Below are positions 53,264 through 62,638 of a stretch of DNA of 64,000 nucleotides, piece by piece. Source of the stretch: Glycocaulis albus (GTDB lineage Bacteria; Pseudomonadota; Alphaproteobacteria; Caulobacterales; Maricaulaceae); contig NZ_BMFS01000004.1 of the NCBI RefSeq assembly GCF_014639075.1, positions 62,001 to 126,000 of the forward strand. The letters are read 5' to 3'. The notes below the pieces were generated by a model. The model saw only the letters and a list, made by a program, of their open reading frames with translations. It had not been told where the DNA came from and searched no databases. A program made the translations under genes and the position numbers. The stretch's first letter is position 1. Every line of letters begins with the position of its first letter.

Positions 53264-54403
53264 ATGCCCGGTTCTCAGATAATCCGCCGGCACGCCTTTG
53301 CTACCAGCGTGGCGACACTCGCCATCGTCATTGCGGGTGTCGCCGTTCTGGTGAGCGCTCTGAGGGGCGGCCCGGCGCAGGCGGACCTTGCCCTTGGCGA
53401 CGCCGCGCCCGCGACGGTCGAGACGCTTGTCGTCAACTATGCGCAGGCGGCGCAGATCGAGGCACGCTTTCCGGGACTTGTCGCCGCGCGGCGCGAAAGC
53501 GCGCTGGCCTTCAGTACGGGCGGACGGCTGGACATCATTCATGTCAATGTCGGTGACCGCGTAGGCGAGGGCGATATCCTTGCAGCGCTGGATACGCGTA
53601 CCCTTGAAGCCCAGTGGGCAGCAGCGCGCGCCGATGCGGCAGCCGCCGAGGCACAGGCCGCGCTCGCCCGCACCACGCTCAGCCGTCAGCAGCAACTGGT
53701 CGAGCAGGGCCATGTCTCTGCGCAGCGCCTTGACGAGGCCGGGGCAACGGCCCGCGCAGCCGAGGCGCAGGCCAGTGCCGCCAATGCCGCCGCCCGCGCG
53801 CTGGAAGTCCAGCTGGAGCTCGCGCGTCTGGAAGCGCCCTTTGATGGTGTCATCACCCGCCGCAATGCCGATGAAGGCGCCGTCATGGCCGCTGGCGCGC
53901 CGCTCTTCCATCTGGTCGAGGACGGCGTGCTGGAATTCCGCGTCGGCGTACCGGTTGGCGACGCGGCCCGCCTGACACCTGGCAACGAGTATTCGCTGGA
54001 AGCGGGAACGCGGCGGGTAACGGCCCGCCTGCGCGCCCTGACGGGGGTTGTCGATACCAGTACGCGCTCTGTCGAGGCGGTGTTTGAGCTGGAAGGCGGG
54101 CAGGGCGTGGTGCCGGGCGAAGTCGCCCGCCTGGTCCTGCCAGGCAGCCTGCAGGAGCGCGGTTTCTGGGCGCCGCTCACCGCGCTGGCGGAAGGCCGGC
54201 GCGGCCTGTGGACGGTCTACCAGCTTGCCAATGGCGGTGAGGGCTATTCGCTGGAGCCGCGCAGCGTGGAGCTTCTGCACACCGAAGGCGGGCAGGTTTA
54301 CTTGCGCGGCGCAGTCGATGACGGCGCGATGATCCTCTCGGCGGGTGTGCAGCGCGTCACGCCCGGCCAGCGTGTCCTGCCGGCGCGGCGCAATCGGCCA
54401 TGA
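53264..54403 (+). CDS. RND efflux membrane fusion protein
   Basis: 379-aa periplasmic adaptor of the AcrA/HlyD type. An N-terminal TM anchor (SVATLAIVIAGVAVLVSAL), biotinyl-lipoyl half (LDIIHVNVGDRVGEGDILAALDTR), an Ala-rich alpha-hairpin of about residues 110-185, the second lipoyl half (LEAPFDGVITRRNADEG) and a beta-barrel follow in order. Overlaps the RND gene by 4 bases (ATGA). No outer-membrane channel gene adjoins, so it must share one encoded elsewhere. Confidence 0.93.
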   Translation: MPGSQIIRRHAFATSVATLAIVIAGVAVLVSALRGGPAQADLALGDAAPATVETLVVNYAQAAQIEARFPGLVAARRESALAFSTGGRLDIIHVNVGDRVGEGDILAALDTRTLEAQWAAARADAAAAEAQAALARTTLSRQQQLVEQGHVSAQRLDEAGATARAAEAQASAANAAARALEVQLELARLEAPFDGVITRRNADEGAVMAAGAPLFHLVEDGVLEFRVGVPVGDAARLTPGNEYSLEAGTRRVTARLRALTGVVDTSTRSVEAVFELEGGQGVVPGEVARLVLPGSLQERGFWAPLTALAEGRRGLWTVYQLANGGEGYSLEPRSVELLHTEGGQVYLRGAVDDGAMILSAGVQRVTPGQRVLPARRNRP

Positions 54404-57400
54404 GCACGCTCTTTTACCGCTTTCCACGCCTCGCGGGGCTGGCCCTGTTCCTGATGATTGTCGCGGGAATCGCGGCGCTGGCCACGATGGGCCGTCAGGA
54501 AGACCCGTATCTGACCGAACGTTTCGGGCGCGTTGTCACCCTCTATCCGGGCGCGGATGCAGAGCGGGTCGAGTCGCTCGTGTCCGAGCGTATCGAGCGC
54601 GCCTTGCTGGAACTTGCCGAGGTAGATGAGACCACATCTGTCTCGCGCGCCAACATCTCCTCGGTCAGCTTTGGCATCCGGGAAGATCTCAGCGCCACCG
54701 AGGTTGAGCAGGCATGGACGAAAATCCGCGAGCAGGTGGCCTCCGTGCAGGCGGGCCTGCCGGCAGAGGCGGCGTTGCCGCAAGTGGTACGCGAATATAT
54801 GGGCGCGGCGAGCGTGATCGTGGCCCTGTCCTGGCCCGAAGGCTCTGATGCCAGTATCGGCGCGCTGGGGCGCCTCTCGCGGGAGCTGGAGGACCGTCTG
54901 CGCGGCCTTGATGCGACCTACCGGACCGAGCTCTTCGGCGCACCGGAAGAGGAAATCCGCGTCGTTCTCGATCCCGAAGCCGCCGCAGCACTGGGCATTA
55001 CCGCAGGCGAGGTCGCTGCCCTGCTGGCACGCTCCGATGCGCGCGCACCGGCCGGCCGGCTGGCCGGTGAGGACTATGATTTCATCGTCGAAGTCGATGG
55101 CGCGTTCGACACGCTGGAACGGGTCCGCGCGGTGACGCTGAGCGGACGCGGCGGGCAGGGTTTTGTCCGTCTGGGCGATATTGCCACCGTGGAGCGCGCG
55201 CGCCGCGAGCCGGATGCCACGCAGGCCTGGTTCAATGGAACCCGCTCGGTGCTGGTAGCGGCATTCGTGCTGCCAGACCGCCGTGTCGACAATTGGGGCC
55301 GTCAGGCCGAGCGCGTCGTGGAGAGCTTCCGGCAGGCCACACAGGGCCTTGATGTCGATATCGTCTTTTCCCAGAGCGATTATGTCGAGAAGCGCCTGTA
55401 CGGGCTTGCCATCAATTTGGGCTATTCGGCGCTGATCGTGTTCGGCGTGCTGTTCCTGATGATGGGCTGGCGGTCCGCGCTGATTGTCGGCTCGGCGCTG
55501 CCGCTCACAGTTCTGCTCGTTCTGGTGCTTATCAATCTCTACGGGCAGCCTTTGCACCAGATGTCGGTGACGGGTCTCGTCGTGGCGCTGGGTCTTCTGA
55601 TCGATAACGCGATTGTGGTGGTTGATGACTACCGCCTGCTCCGGCGGCGTGGCCTTGAACGGCTGGCAGCCGTCGACAAGGCGGTGCGCACGCTTTTCGC
55701 CCCCCTTTTGGCGTCCACGGCCACGACCGTGTTCGCCTTTGCGCCCATCGCGCTGATGCCCGGCTCTGCTGGCGAGTTCATTTCCATGATCGGCGTGTCG
55801 GTGATCTTTGCCGTCACCGCCTCATTCCTTCTGGCCTTCACCATCATTCTCTCGCTGGCGGCCTGGTTTGATGACACAGGTGAAGCAGGCGAGGGGCCGC
55901 GCCCGTTCTGGCGCGATGGCTTGCGCTCGCGCCCGCTCGCCTGGGCTTATCGCAAGCTGCTCGATGCCGTGATCGCCCAGCCGGCCATTGGCATGCTGCT
56001 GGCGATCATTTTGCCAGTCACGGGCTTCCTTGCAGCCTCCACCCTGCCATCACAATTCTTCCCGCCGACCGAGCGCGACATGTTCGAGATTTCCGTGACG
56101 CTCCCCTCGGGTGTGTCGATGGAGGAAACGCGCCGCCGCACCGAGGCCGTGACGGCCATGCTACGCGAATACGAGGGTGTGGAGGACACCGGCTGGGTGC
56201 TCGGCGGCTCTGCGCCGCGCGTCTATTACAATATGCGCCGGGGACAGGCAGGGCGCCCGAACTATGCCGCAGGCTGGGTGCGCACGCGCTCGCCCGCCCA
56301 CACCCGCGCCGTAACACAGGATTTCCAGGCCCGCGCGCGCGAAGCCTTTCCCGACACCATGGTGCTGGCCACGCCCTTCGAGCAGGGGCCGCCAACGCCC
56401 GCCCCGATCGAGCTGAAGATTGTCGGCCCGGAACTCGCCGTGCTCGATGCGCTGGGGCAGGACATACGCCGCGTACTCGCCTCGACCCCCGGCGTCACCT
56501 ACACGCAGGCCCAGCTTCTGCTGGGTGAGCCGGTCGCGCGTCTTGCCGCCGATGAGGCCTCGGCCGCCCTTGCGGGCCTGCGCCTTGCCGATGTGGCGGG
56601 CCGCGTGCGCGCCGACATGGACGGCGTGCTGGGCGGCACGGTGGTGGAGGGCGTCGAGGTGTTGCCCGTGCGCGTCATCGGCCCGGCAGACCGGCGTGAA
56701 GCCGCGGGCAATATCGCCGCCACGCCTCTGCCCGGACAGGGACGCGGCGCGATGAGCACGGTCGGGGCGCTCGGCGATCTCACCCTGGTGCCGCAGACAG
56801 CCTCTATCGTCCGGCTGGACGGGGAGCGCGCGAACCCGGTCTATGGCTATCTCTCGCCCTTCGTGCTGCCCGCGCCGGTGCTGGAGAACTTCTTCAACCG
56901 GCTGGAGGCGTCCGGCATTGAAATGCCGCCCGGCTACCGGCTGGTCATCGGCGGAGAGGCGGAAAGCCAGGGCGAGGCTACGGCCGATCTCATGTCCACA
57001 GCCATTCCGCTCCTCATCCTGATGGTCGGGTCGGTGGTGCTGGCCTTCAACTCCTTCCGCTATGCAGGCGTGGTCTTCACCGTCGGCTTCCTGTCGGTCG
57101 GGCTTGCCCTGTTCGGTGTCTGGCTGTTCGGCACGCCCTTGGGCTTCAATGCCATAGTCGGATCGATGGGGCTGGTCGGCCTGTCGATCAACGGCACGAT
57201 CGTGGTGCTCTCGGCCTTGCGCAATTCGCCTGAAGCGCTGCTGGGCGATGTGTTGGCCATACGCGAGACGGTGATGGACGCCACACGGCACATTATCGCC
57301 ACCACGCTGACCACGATGGGCGGGTTCGCCCCGCTATTGCTCGACGGTGATCCCTTCTGGCTGCCCTTTGCCTCGGCGGTGGCGGGTGGCGTGGCAGGGT

Positions 57401-57504
57401 CGGCCATGCTGGCCCTGGTCTTTGCGCCTGCTGCCTTCGTCATGCTGGTACGTTTCAAGGGGGCTGGCAGGCAGGCCTTGCCCCAGACGGCTCCGGCATC
57501 GTAA
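54400..57504 (+). CDS. RND efflux transporter (AcrB/HAE-like)
   Basis: 1034-aa inner-membrane pump with the 12-TM RND topology: TM1 at residues ~10-30, a periplasmic loop, six TM at ~340-500, a second loop and the last five TM at ~860-1010. TM4 carries VALGLLIDNAIVVVDDY, with the proton-relay Asp followed by Asn where AcrB has Asp-Asp, as in many HAE variants. RQEDP after TM1 and FPPTERDMFEIS are typical. Driven by the proton gradient; drug or solvent substrates unknown. Likely repressed by the upstream TetR protein. Confidence 0.94.
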   Translation: MSTLFYRFPRLAGLALFLMIVAGIAALATMGRQEDPYLTERFGRVVTLYPGADAERVESLVSERIERALLELAEVDETTSVSRANISSVSFGIREDLSATEVEQAWTKIREQVASVQAGLPAEAALPQVVREYMGAASVIVALSWPEGSDASIGALGRLSRELEDRLRGLDATYRTELFGAPEEEIRVVLDPEAAAALGITAGEVAALLARSDARAPAGRLAGEDYDFIVEVDGAFDTLERVRAVTLSGRGGQGFVRLGDIATVERARREPDATQAWFNGTRSVLVAAFVLPDRRVDNWGRQAERVVESFRQATQGLDVDIVFSQSDYVEKRLYGLAINLGYSALIVFGVLFLMMGWRSALIVGSALPLTVLLVLVLINLYGQPLHQMSVTGLVVALGLLIDNAIVVVDDYRLLRRRGLERLAAVDKAVRTLFAPLLASTATTVFAFAPIALMPGSAGEFISMIGVSVIFAVTASFLLAFTIILSLAAWFDDTGEAGEGPRPFWRDGLRSRPLAWAYRKLLDAVIAQPAIGMLLAIILPVTGFLAASTLPSQFFPPTERDMFEISVTLPSGVSMEETRRRTEAVTAMLREYEGVEDTGWVLGGSAPRVYYNMRRGQAGRPNYAAGWVRTRSPAHTRAVTQDFQARAREAFPDTMVLATPFEQGPPTPAPIELKIVGPELAVLDALGQDIRRVLASTPGVTYTQAQLLLGEPVARLAADEASAALAGLRLADVAGRVRADMDGVLGGTVVEGVEVLPVRVIGPADRREAAGNIAATPLPGQGRGAMSTVGALGDLTLVPQTASIVRLDGERANPVYGYLSPFVLPAPVLENFFNRLEASGIEMPPGYRLVIGGEAESQGEATADLMSTAIPLLILMVGSVVLAFNSFRYAGVVFTVGFLSVGLALFGVWLFGTPLGFNAIVGSMGLVGLSINGTIVVLSALRNSPEALLGDVLAIRETVMDATRHIIATTLTTMGGFAPLLLDGDPFWLPFASAVAGGVAGSAMLALVFAPAAFVMLVRFKGAGRQALPQTAPAS

Positions 57505-57543
57505 GCGATGTAAGGTTTGCCGCCGCACGAAGGACAGTTCGCC

Positions 57544-58185
57544 ATGAGCCCACGCAAGCGCCGGCCCGGCATCGAACGCGGCCCGTGGACGGTTCACGGC
57601 GAAAAACTGGTTTATCAGAATCCGTGGATGAAGGTGCGCGAGTATGACGTGACGAGGCCGGACGGAAAGCCGGGCCTTTACGGCGTGATGGAACCGGAAA
57701 ACCTCGCTATCGGCATTCTGCCTGTCTTCCGTGACGGCTCGGTGATGCTGGTCGGCCAGTACCGTTTTGCGCTTGATTGCTGGAGCTGGGAGCTGCCGGA
57801 AGGCGGCGGCCCGCTGAACGAGGCGCCGCTGGAGAGCGCACGGCGTGAACTGGCCGAGGAAACCGGACTTGAGGCTGCCAACTGGCTGGAATTCATGCAG
57901 CTGGACATGTCCAACTCCATCACCAATGAGCGCGCGTTCGCCTTTATTGCCTGGGATCTGGAGATGGGCGAGGCAGAACCGGAAGGCACCGAGGATATTG
58001 AAACCCGCCGCCTGCCCTTCGCTGCGGCGCTGCGTGAGGCGATGGACGGGCGCATTCGTGACGCCTTCACACTGGCAATGCTGCTCAAGGCTGATTACAT
58101 GGCTCGTCATGGCGAGCTGCCCGAGGCGGTTACCAGAGCGATTTTGAACCCGGCCGGAAAGGATGACCCCCATGGCCCACGCTGA
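57544..58185 (+). CDS. NUDIX hydrolase, ADP-ribose pyrophosphatase-like
   Basis: 213-aa hydrolase. The NUDIX box is complete: GGGPLNEAPLESAR then RELAEETGLE (G-x5-E-x7-RE-x2-EE-x-G), preceded by LVGQYRFALDCWSWELPEGG, which is typical of the NudF/ADP-ribose type. Starting at ATG 57544; a slightly longer form is possible. Ends overlapping the cysE start by 14 bases. Confidence 0.9.
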   Translation: MSPRKRRPGIERGPWTVHGEKLVYQNPWMKVREYDVTRPDGKPGLYGVMEPENLAIGILPVFRDGSVMLVGQYRFALDCWSWELPEGGGPLNEAPLESARRELAEETGLEAANWLEFMQLDMSNSITNERAFAFIAWDLEMGEAEPEGTEDIETRRLPFAAALREAMDGRIRDAFTLAMLLKADYMARHGELPEAVTRAILNPAGKDDPHGPR

Positions 58186-58987
58186 CGCTGTGACCCCGCT
58201 CCGGCAGGACACCGACATTCGCGCCTTATGGAACCGGCTGCGCCTTGAGGCGGCCTCGGTTGCCGCAGAGGAGCCCATGCTGGCCGGCTTGGCCAATGCA
58301 GGCATTTTGCGCCACGCCAGCTTCGCCGAGGCACTGGCCCACCGCATTGCATTGAAACTGGCTGATGGCCAGCTTGATGCCATGCTGATCCATGACGTGG
58401 TTAGCGAAGCCATGAGCGCTGACGAGACCATCGTGAAGAGCGCCGCCGCCGATATGCTGGCCGTCGATGAGCGCGATCCGGCGTGCCGGTCCCTCCTGCA
58501 GCCCTTTTTCTATTTCAAGGGTTATCAGGCGCTTCAGGCCTACCGTATTGCCCACTGGTTGTGGACGCAGGGCCGCGAGACGCTGGCCTTCCACCTGCAG
58601 GGGCGCGTCAGCGAGCTTTTCGGTGTCGATGTCCACCCCGGCGCACGCATCGGCAAGGGCATCATGATCGACCATGCCAGCTCTGTCGTCATCGGCGAAA
58701 CGGCCGTGGTTGGCGATGATGTCTCCATCCTGCATGAGGTGACGCTGGGCGGCACGGGGGCAGAGGAAAGCGACCGCCATCCGAAGATCGGCAATGGCGT
58801 GCTAATCGGGGCAGGGGCCAAGGTTCTCGGCAATATCAAGGTCGGCGATCATGCCCGCATCGCCGCTGGCTCGGTGGTCCTGAGCGATGTGCCCGCCCGC
58901 TGCACAGTGGCCGGTGTGCCCGCCAAGCCCGTAGGCGGCTGCTGCGCAGAGCCGGCGCGCACCATGGATCACAGCCTTCCTGATTGA
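58172..58987 (+). CDS. cysE: Serine O-acetyltransferase
   Basis: 271-aa enzyme that acetylates L-serine with acetyl-CoA, the first step of cysteine synthesis. An N-terminal helical domain (about 1-150) precedes a left-handed beta-helix with hexapeptide repeats (DVHPGARIGKGIMIDHAS, VIGETAVVGDDVSILHEVTLGG). Catalytic His are in DIHP-like DVHPGA and MIDHAS. The C-terminal tail continues past GVPAKPVGG and does not end in the Ile that binds CysK in E. coli. ATG 58172 is preferred over 58163 for spacing from GGAAAGG. Confidence 0.93.
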   Translation: MAHADAVTPLRQDTDIRALWNRLRLEAASVAAEEPMLAGLANAGILRHASFAEALAHRIALKLADGQLDAMLIHDVVSEAMSADETIVKSAAADMLAVDERDPACRSLLQPFFYFKGYQALQAYRIAHWLWTQGRETLAFHLQGRVSELFGVDVHPGARIGKGIMIDHASSVVIGETAVVGDDVSILHEVTLGGTGAEESDRHPKIGNGVLIGAGAKVLGNIKVGDHARIAAGSVVLSDVPARCTVAGVPAKPVGGCCAEPARTMDHSLPD

Positions 58988-59098
58988 TCCTTTCCGGCAG
59001 ACCGCTAGTTTGCGGCTGAATGCGCATTCCCGCGCGAATCCCCGCATCTTCCAGACCGGTTCCGGTCCGTTCATCATCAAATGAGGCGAGACGCCCCC

Positions 59099-59326
59099 AT
59101 GTCCCAGACCGTTTTCAATCACACCGAAGCCAGCAAGGTTGAAGCCTTCCTGCGTCAGCGGCTCAATCCGGAGTTGAAAGTCCAGATGCGCCAGCGCCCG
59201 GACGAGTGCGCGGAAATCTACCTGGGATCAGAATGCCTGGGCGTAGTCTCCAAGAATGTCGATGAGGGCGAGACGTCCTATTCCTTCGAGATCACCATTC
59301 TCGATATCGATCTCGACGATCTCTAG
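59099..59326 (+). CDS. DUF3126 family protein
   Basis: 75-aa alphaproteobacterial protein of unknown function (ASKVEAFLRQRLNPELKVQ, DECAEIYLGSECLGVVSKN-DEGE and a very acidic end ILDIDLDDL). Commonly found next to cysE. No catalytic motif. Start at 59099, an in-frame ATG 18 bases earlier is less likely. Confidence 0.82.
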   Translation: MSQTVFNHTEASKVEAFLRQRLNPELKVQMRQRPDECAEIYLGSECLGVVSKNVDEGETSYSFEITILDIDLDDL

Positions 59327-59338
59327 GACGGTGATGGC

Positions 59339-60106
59339 TTGGTACTGGATGTCCAGGCACTGACCAAGGTCTTCCCCGGCGGCGCCAAGGCCGTCGATGC
59401 GGCCAGCTTTACAGTCGGCGAAGGTGCATTGCTGGCACTGGTGGGCGAATCCGGCTGCGGCAAGACGACCACGCTGAAAATGATCAACCGCCTGCTGGAG
59501 CCGACCGCCGGAACGGTCAGCTTCCGGGGCGAGGATGTGGCCGGGCTGGACCCGGTACATCTGCGCCGCCGTATGGGCTGGGTGATGCAGGGCGATGGCC
59601 TGTTCCCCCACTTCACCGTGGCCGAGAACATCGCGGTCACGCCGCGCCTTGCAGGGTGGGATGCCGAGCGGACACGCGAGCGCATCCGCGCTTTGCTCGA
59701 ACTGGTGCAGCTTGACCCGTCAGAGTTTGAAAACCGCTATCCGGCAGAGCTTTCAGGTGGTCAACGTCAGCGCGTGGGGCTGGCCCGTGCTCTGGCTGCC
59801 GAGCCGCCGCTTCTGCTGATGGACGAGCCGTTCGGCGCGCTCGACCCCATCACGCGCGACAGCTTGCGCGAAGACGTTCAGGCCCTGCGCGCCCGGCTGG
59901 GCTTTGCCGCAGTCATGGTCACCCATGACATGGCGGAGGCTCTGCTGCTGGCCGATCAGATTGCCGTTATGCGCGCAGGAAGGATCATCCAGCTGGGCAC
60001 ACCCTCCGAGCTTCTGTCTGATCCCGCCGACCCGTATGTGGAAACGCTGCTGGCCACGCCGCGCCGGGAGGCAGAGCGGGTGGCCGCCCTGTCGGCGCAA
60101 GCATGA
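59339..60106 (+). CDS. ABC importer ATPase, glycine betaine/choline/ergothioneine (OpuCA/EgtV) type
   Basis: 255-aa ATPase. Walker A VGESGCGKTTTL, the Q-loop GWVMQGDGLFPHFTV, signature ELSGGQRQRVGLARAL, Walker B LLLMDEPFGALDP and switch His VTHDM are intact. It lacks the CBS domains of OpuCA. A TTG start at 59339 is used (no ATG/GTG in frame nearby; AGGA is 10 bases upstream). Overlaps the fused permease gene by 4 bases. Confidence 0.9.
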   Translation: MVLDVQALTKVFPGGAKAVDAASFTVGEGALLALVGESGCGKTTTLKMINRLLEPTAGTVSFRGEDVAGLDPVHLRRRMGWVMQGDGLFPHFTVAENIAVTPRLAGWDAERTRERIRALLELVQLDPSEFENRYPAELSGGQRQRVGLARALAAEPPLLLMDEPFGALDPITRDSLREDVQALRARLGFAAVMVTHDMAEALLLADQIAVMRAGRIIQLGTPSELLSDPADPYVETLLATPRREAERVAALSAQA

Positions 60107-61665
60107 TGGAGGCGCTCGCCCAGCCTCTGGCCCTGCTGCCGGATTATCTCGGCGGGCATTTGCGCCTGTCGCTGGGCGCGATGGCGTGCGGCCTGCTGAT
60201 CGCCTTGCCGCTGGGCATAGCCGCGGCCCGCAACCGCATCATCGCCGGGCCGGCGCTGGGCATTGCAGGCGTGTTTCAGACCATTCCCGCCCTGGCGCTG
60301 CTGGCCCTGATGGTGCCCTTGCTTGGGGGGCGGATCGGTTTTCTGCCAGCGTTCGCCGCGCTGACGCTCTATGCCATCCTGCCCGTGCTGCGAAACACGA
60401 TAGTCGGGCTCCAGGGTGTCGATCCGGTCGTGCGTGAAGCGGCGCGCGGCGTCGGCATGACGCGCCTGCAAAGCCTGCTGCGCGTAGAGCTGCCGCTTGC
60501 CCTGCCTGCCATCATGGCGGGCATCCGCACCGCCTCGGTATGGGTCATCGGCGCAGCCACGCTGGCCACGCCTGTCGGAGCGGCGTCGCTGGGCAACTAC
60601 ATCTTCTCCGGCCTGCAGACGCGCAACTGGACGCTGGTGATATTCGGCTGCGTAGCGGCTGCTCTGTCGGCGCTCATCATCGATGGCCTTTTAAAACTGA
60701 TGGAAAGCGCGGCTGCGCGCCGCCGGGCGGGTAGGGCGCTGGTGTCAGCAGCGGGACTGGTGGTGATTGTTGCGATGGCGCTGACACCGGCAGGGGGCTT
60801 CTCAGGTCCGGGCAATGCCGGACCGGCGCGCAGCCTGCTTGCTGCCGATAGCGGGTTTGGCAATCAGCCTGTCACCATCGGGGCCAAGGCCTTCACCGAG
60901 CAATACATTCTGGCCGGGCTTTTCGAGGGTGTGCTGCGCGACGCAGGCGCAGACGTGCGCCGCCGGGACAATCTGGGTTCGACCGTCGCCTTTGACGCGC
61001 TCACCGCCGGTGAGCTGGATGTCTATGCCGATTATTCAGGCACGCTCTGGGCGACCATAATGCAGCGTGAGGACATGCCGGGCCGCCACGTCATGCTGGC
61101 AGAGATAACCAGCTGGATGTGGACGCAGCACGGCGTGCTGGTGCTGGGTGCCCTTGGCTTTGAGAACGCCTATGGCATAGCGGTTAGTGGAGAGGCGGCC
61201 GGGCGTCACGGCTTGTCCTCCATCGGCGACCTTGCCGCCATCGGGGGACTCTCCATCGGTGCCGATTCAGAATTCTTTGCGCGTGCCGAATGGACAGGCC
61301 TGCGCGACACCTATGGCCTCGGCTCCGCGCGCACCCGCGCGATGGATTCCACCTTCATGTACACCGCCGTGCGCGATGGCGAGGTGGATGCCATCACCGC
61401 CTACACCACGGACGGACGGATATTGGCGTTCGGCCTGATGATCCTCGATGACCCGGCGGGCGTGTTGCCGCCCTATGACGCCCTCGTCCTCATCGGTCCA
61501 TCGGCCACCGGCCGCCCGGCCGTCGCACAGGCACTGGCCCGGCTGATCAATGCCATCGATGCAGACGCGATGCGCGAGGCAAACGGCGTTGTCGATCTGG
61601 AACGCCGGCCAGTGGACGAGGCCGTTGCCCGTCTGCGCGCCCGCCTCGGTCACTCGCCGCGCTGA
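60103..61665 (+). CDS. Fused ABC permease and substrate-binding protein (OpuC/EgtU type)
   Basis: 520-aa fusion. Residues ~1-215 are a BPD-type permease with about six TM helices and the EAA loop VREAARGVGMTRLQSLLRVELPLA region. A further TM helix (~215-235) leads to a periplasmic OpuAC/OsmF-like binding domain, ~250-520, beginning PVTIGAKAFTEQYILA and containing LDVYADYSGT and YTAVRDGEVDAITAY. The family imports quaternary amines or, in EgtU, ergothioneine; substrate not assigned. With the upstream ATPase this forms a complete two-gene importer. Confidence 0.9.
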   Translation: MMEALAQPLALLPDYLGGHLRLSLGAMACGLLIALPLGIAAARNRIIAGPALGIAGVFQTIPALALLALMVPLLGGRIGFLPAFAALTLYAILPVLRNTIVGLQGVDPVVREAARGVGMTRLQSLLRVELPLALPAIMAGIRTASVWVIGAATLATPVGAASLGNYIFSGLQTRNWTLVIFGCVAAALSALIIDGLLKLMESAAARRRAGRALVSAAGLVVIVAMALTPAGGFSGPGNAGPARSLLAADSGFGNQPVTIGAKAFTEQYILAGLFEGVLRDAGADVRRRDNLGSTVAFDALTAGELDVYADYSGTLWATIMQREDMPGRHVMLAEITSWMWTQHGVLVLGALGFENAYGIAVSGEAAGRHGLSSIGDLAAIGGLSIGADSEFFARAEWTGLRDTYGLGSARTRAMDSTFMYTAVRDGEVDAITAYTTDGRILAFGLMILDDPAGVLPPYDALVLIGPSATGRPAVAQALARLINAIDADAMREANGVVDLERRPVDEAVARLRARLGHSPR

Positions 61666-61764
61666 CCCTGTTGCACTTTGGCGACACAGGTGTGACCGGG
61701 CACACATCGCCATGCATCGCGTTTCCCGCTCTTCGCGTTGGAAATACCGGATTGGGCATCAGTC

Positions 61765-61786
61765 GCGCCGCGTGTACGCGCGGCGC
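61765..61786 (+). promoter_or_regulatory. Leader hairpin before the outer-membrane protein gene
   Basis: GCGCCGCG / CGCGGCGC arms of 8 bases with a 6-base loop, 24 bases upstream of the ATG at 61810. Possible mRNA-stabilising or sRNA-exposed leader structure. Confidence 0.4.
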
Positions 61787-61809
61787 AAGCGACCAAGAAG
61801 GGCAAACTG

Positions 61810-62562
61810 ATGCAAAAACTGGCTTTACTTGCGGCTGTAGCCGCACTCCCCCTTGCCGTTCCCTCCGCCCTCGCGCAACAACCGGGCGAGTATAACTGGA
61901 ATGGCAGCTATATCGGTGTGAATCTGGGTCAGGGTGAGAATGCCGAGTTCGACCTCGATGCCGAGCTGGAAGTCGATGGCGGCACGGCCTTCTTCCCCGG
62001 CGCTCTGGCCGGCGGAACCTTCCCCACCACGCGTACTTTCGACGGCGACGGCCTCGTGGGCGGTGTCCAGGCCGGCCATAACTGGCAGTCCGGCATGATC
62101 GTCCTGGGCGGCGAGCTGGACGTCCAGCTGTCCGATATCAGTTCGGCCATTGCCATCGCTAACGCGCCCGGCGGCGCAGCCAATAACCCCGATGGCTTTA
62201 CCGACCTGAACTTCGAGGTGGATTATTTCGCGACGGCGCGTGCGCGCGCTGGTGTCGCGTTTGACCGGATACTGGTCTACGCGACCGGCGGTGTGGCCTA
62301 TGGCCGTGTCGATTTCGACCGCAATTACCGTGTCGGCGGTGCCGAAATCAGCGATAGCGCCAGCTCCAACCAGACCGGCTGGACCTATGGTGCGGGCATG
62401 GAGTGGGGCATGAACGAGTTCTGGACCTTGCGGGGTGAGTATTCGCGCGTCGATCTGGGCAGCGAGAGCTTCGACACCAGTTATTCTGACGGCACGATTG
62501 GCCGGGCGACCATCGACACGCAGTTCGATGTTATCCGTGCCGGTGTGAATTTCCGCTTCTAG
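61810..62562 (+). CDS. Outer-membrane beta-barrel protein (OmpA-like barrel / Omp25-31 type)
   Basis: 250-aa outer-membrane protein. A signal peptide (LALLAAVAALPLAVPSALAQ) is followed by an eight-stranded porin-like barrel: NWNGSYIGVNLGQ, LVGGVQAGHNWQSG, RARAGVAFDRILVYATGGVAYG and WTYGAGMEWGMNEFWTLRGEY. It ends in FRF, the usual outer-membrane C-terminus. Function structural or unknown. Ends before a strong terminator. Confidence 0.88.
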   Translation: MQKLALLAAVAALPLAVPSALAQQPGEYNWNGSYIGVNLGQGENAEFDLDAELEVDGGTAFFPGALAGGTFPTTRTFDGDGLVGGVQAGHNWQSGMIVLGGELDVQLSDISSAIAIANAPGGAANNPDGFTDLNFEVDYFATARARAGVAFDRILVYATGGVAYGRVDFDRNYRVGGAEISDSASSNQTGWTYGAGMEWGMNEFWTLRGEYSRVDLGSESFDTSYSDGTIGRATIDTQFDVIRAGVNFRF

Positions 62563-62582
62563 GAGCGCTCGGCCGCCAGCAA

Positions 62583-62614
62583 AAAGGCCCCGGCTTCCTC
62601 TGGCCGGGGCCTTT
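62583..62614. terminator. Bidirectional intrinsic terminator
   Basis: AAAGGCCCCGGC / GCCGGGGCCTTT, a perfect 12-bp stem with an 8-base loop, between the convergent outer-membrane protein gene and phoH. A-tracts and T-tracts flank it. Confidence 0.85.
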
Positions 62615-62638
62615 CTGGCGTCTCACATCTGCAGGCCC

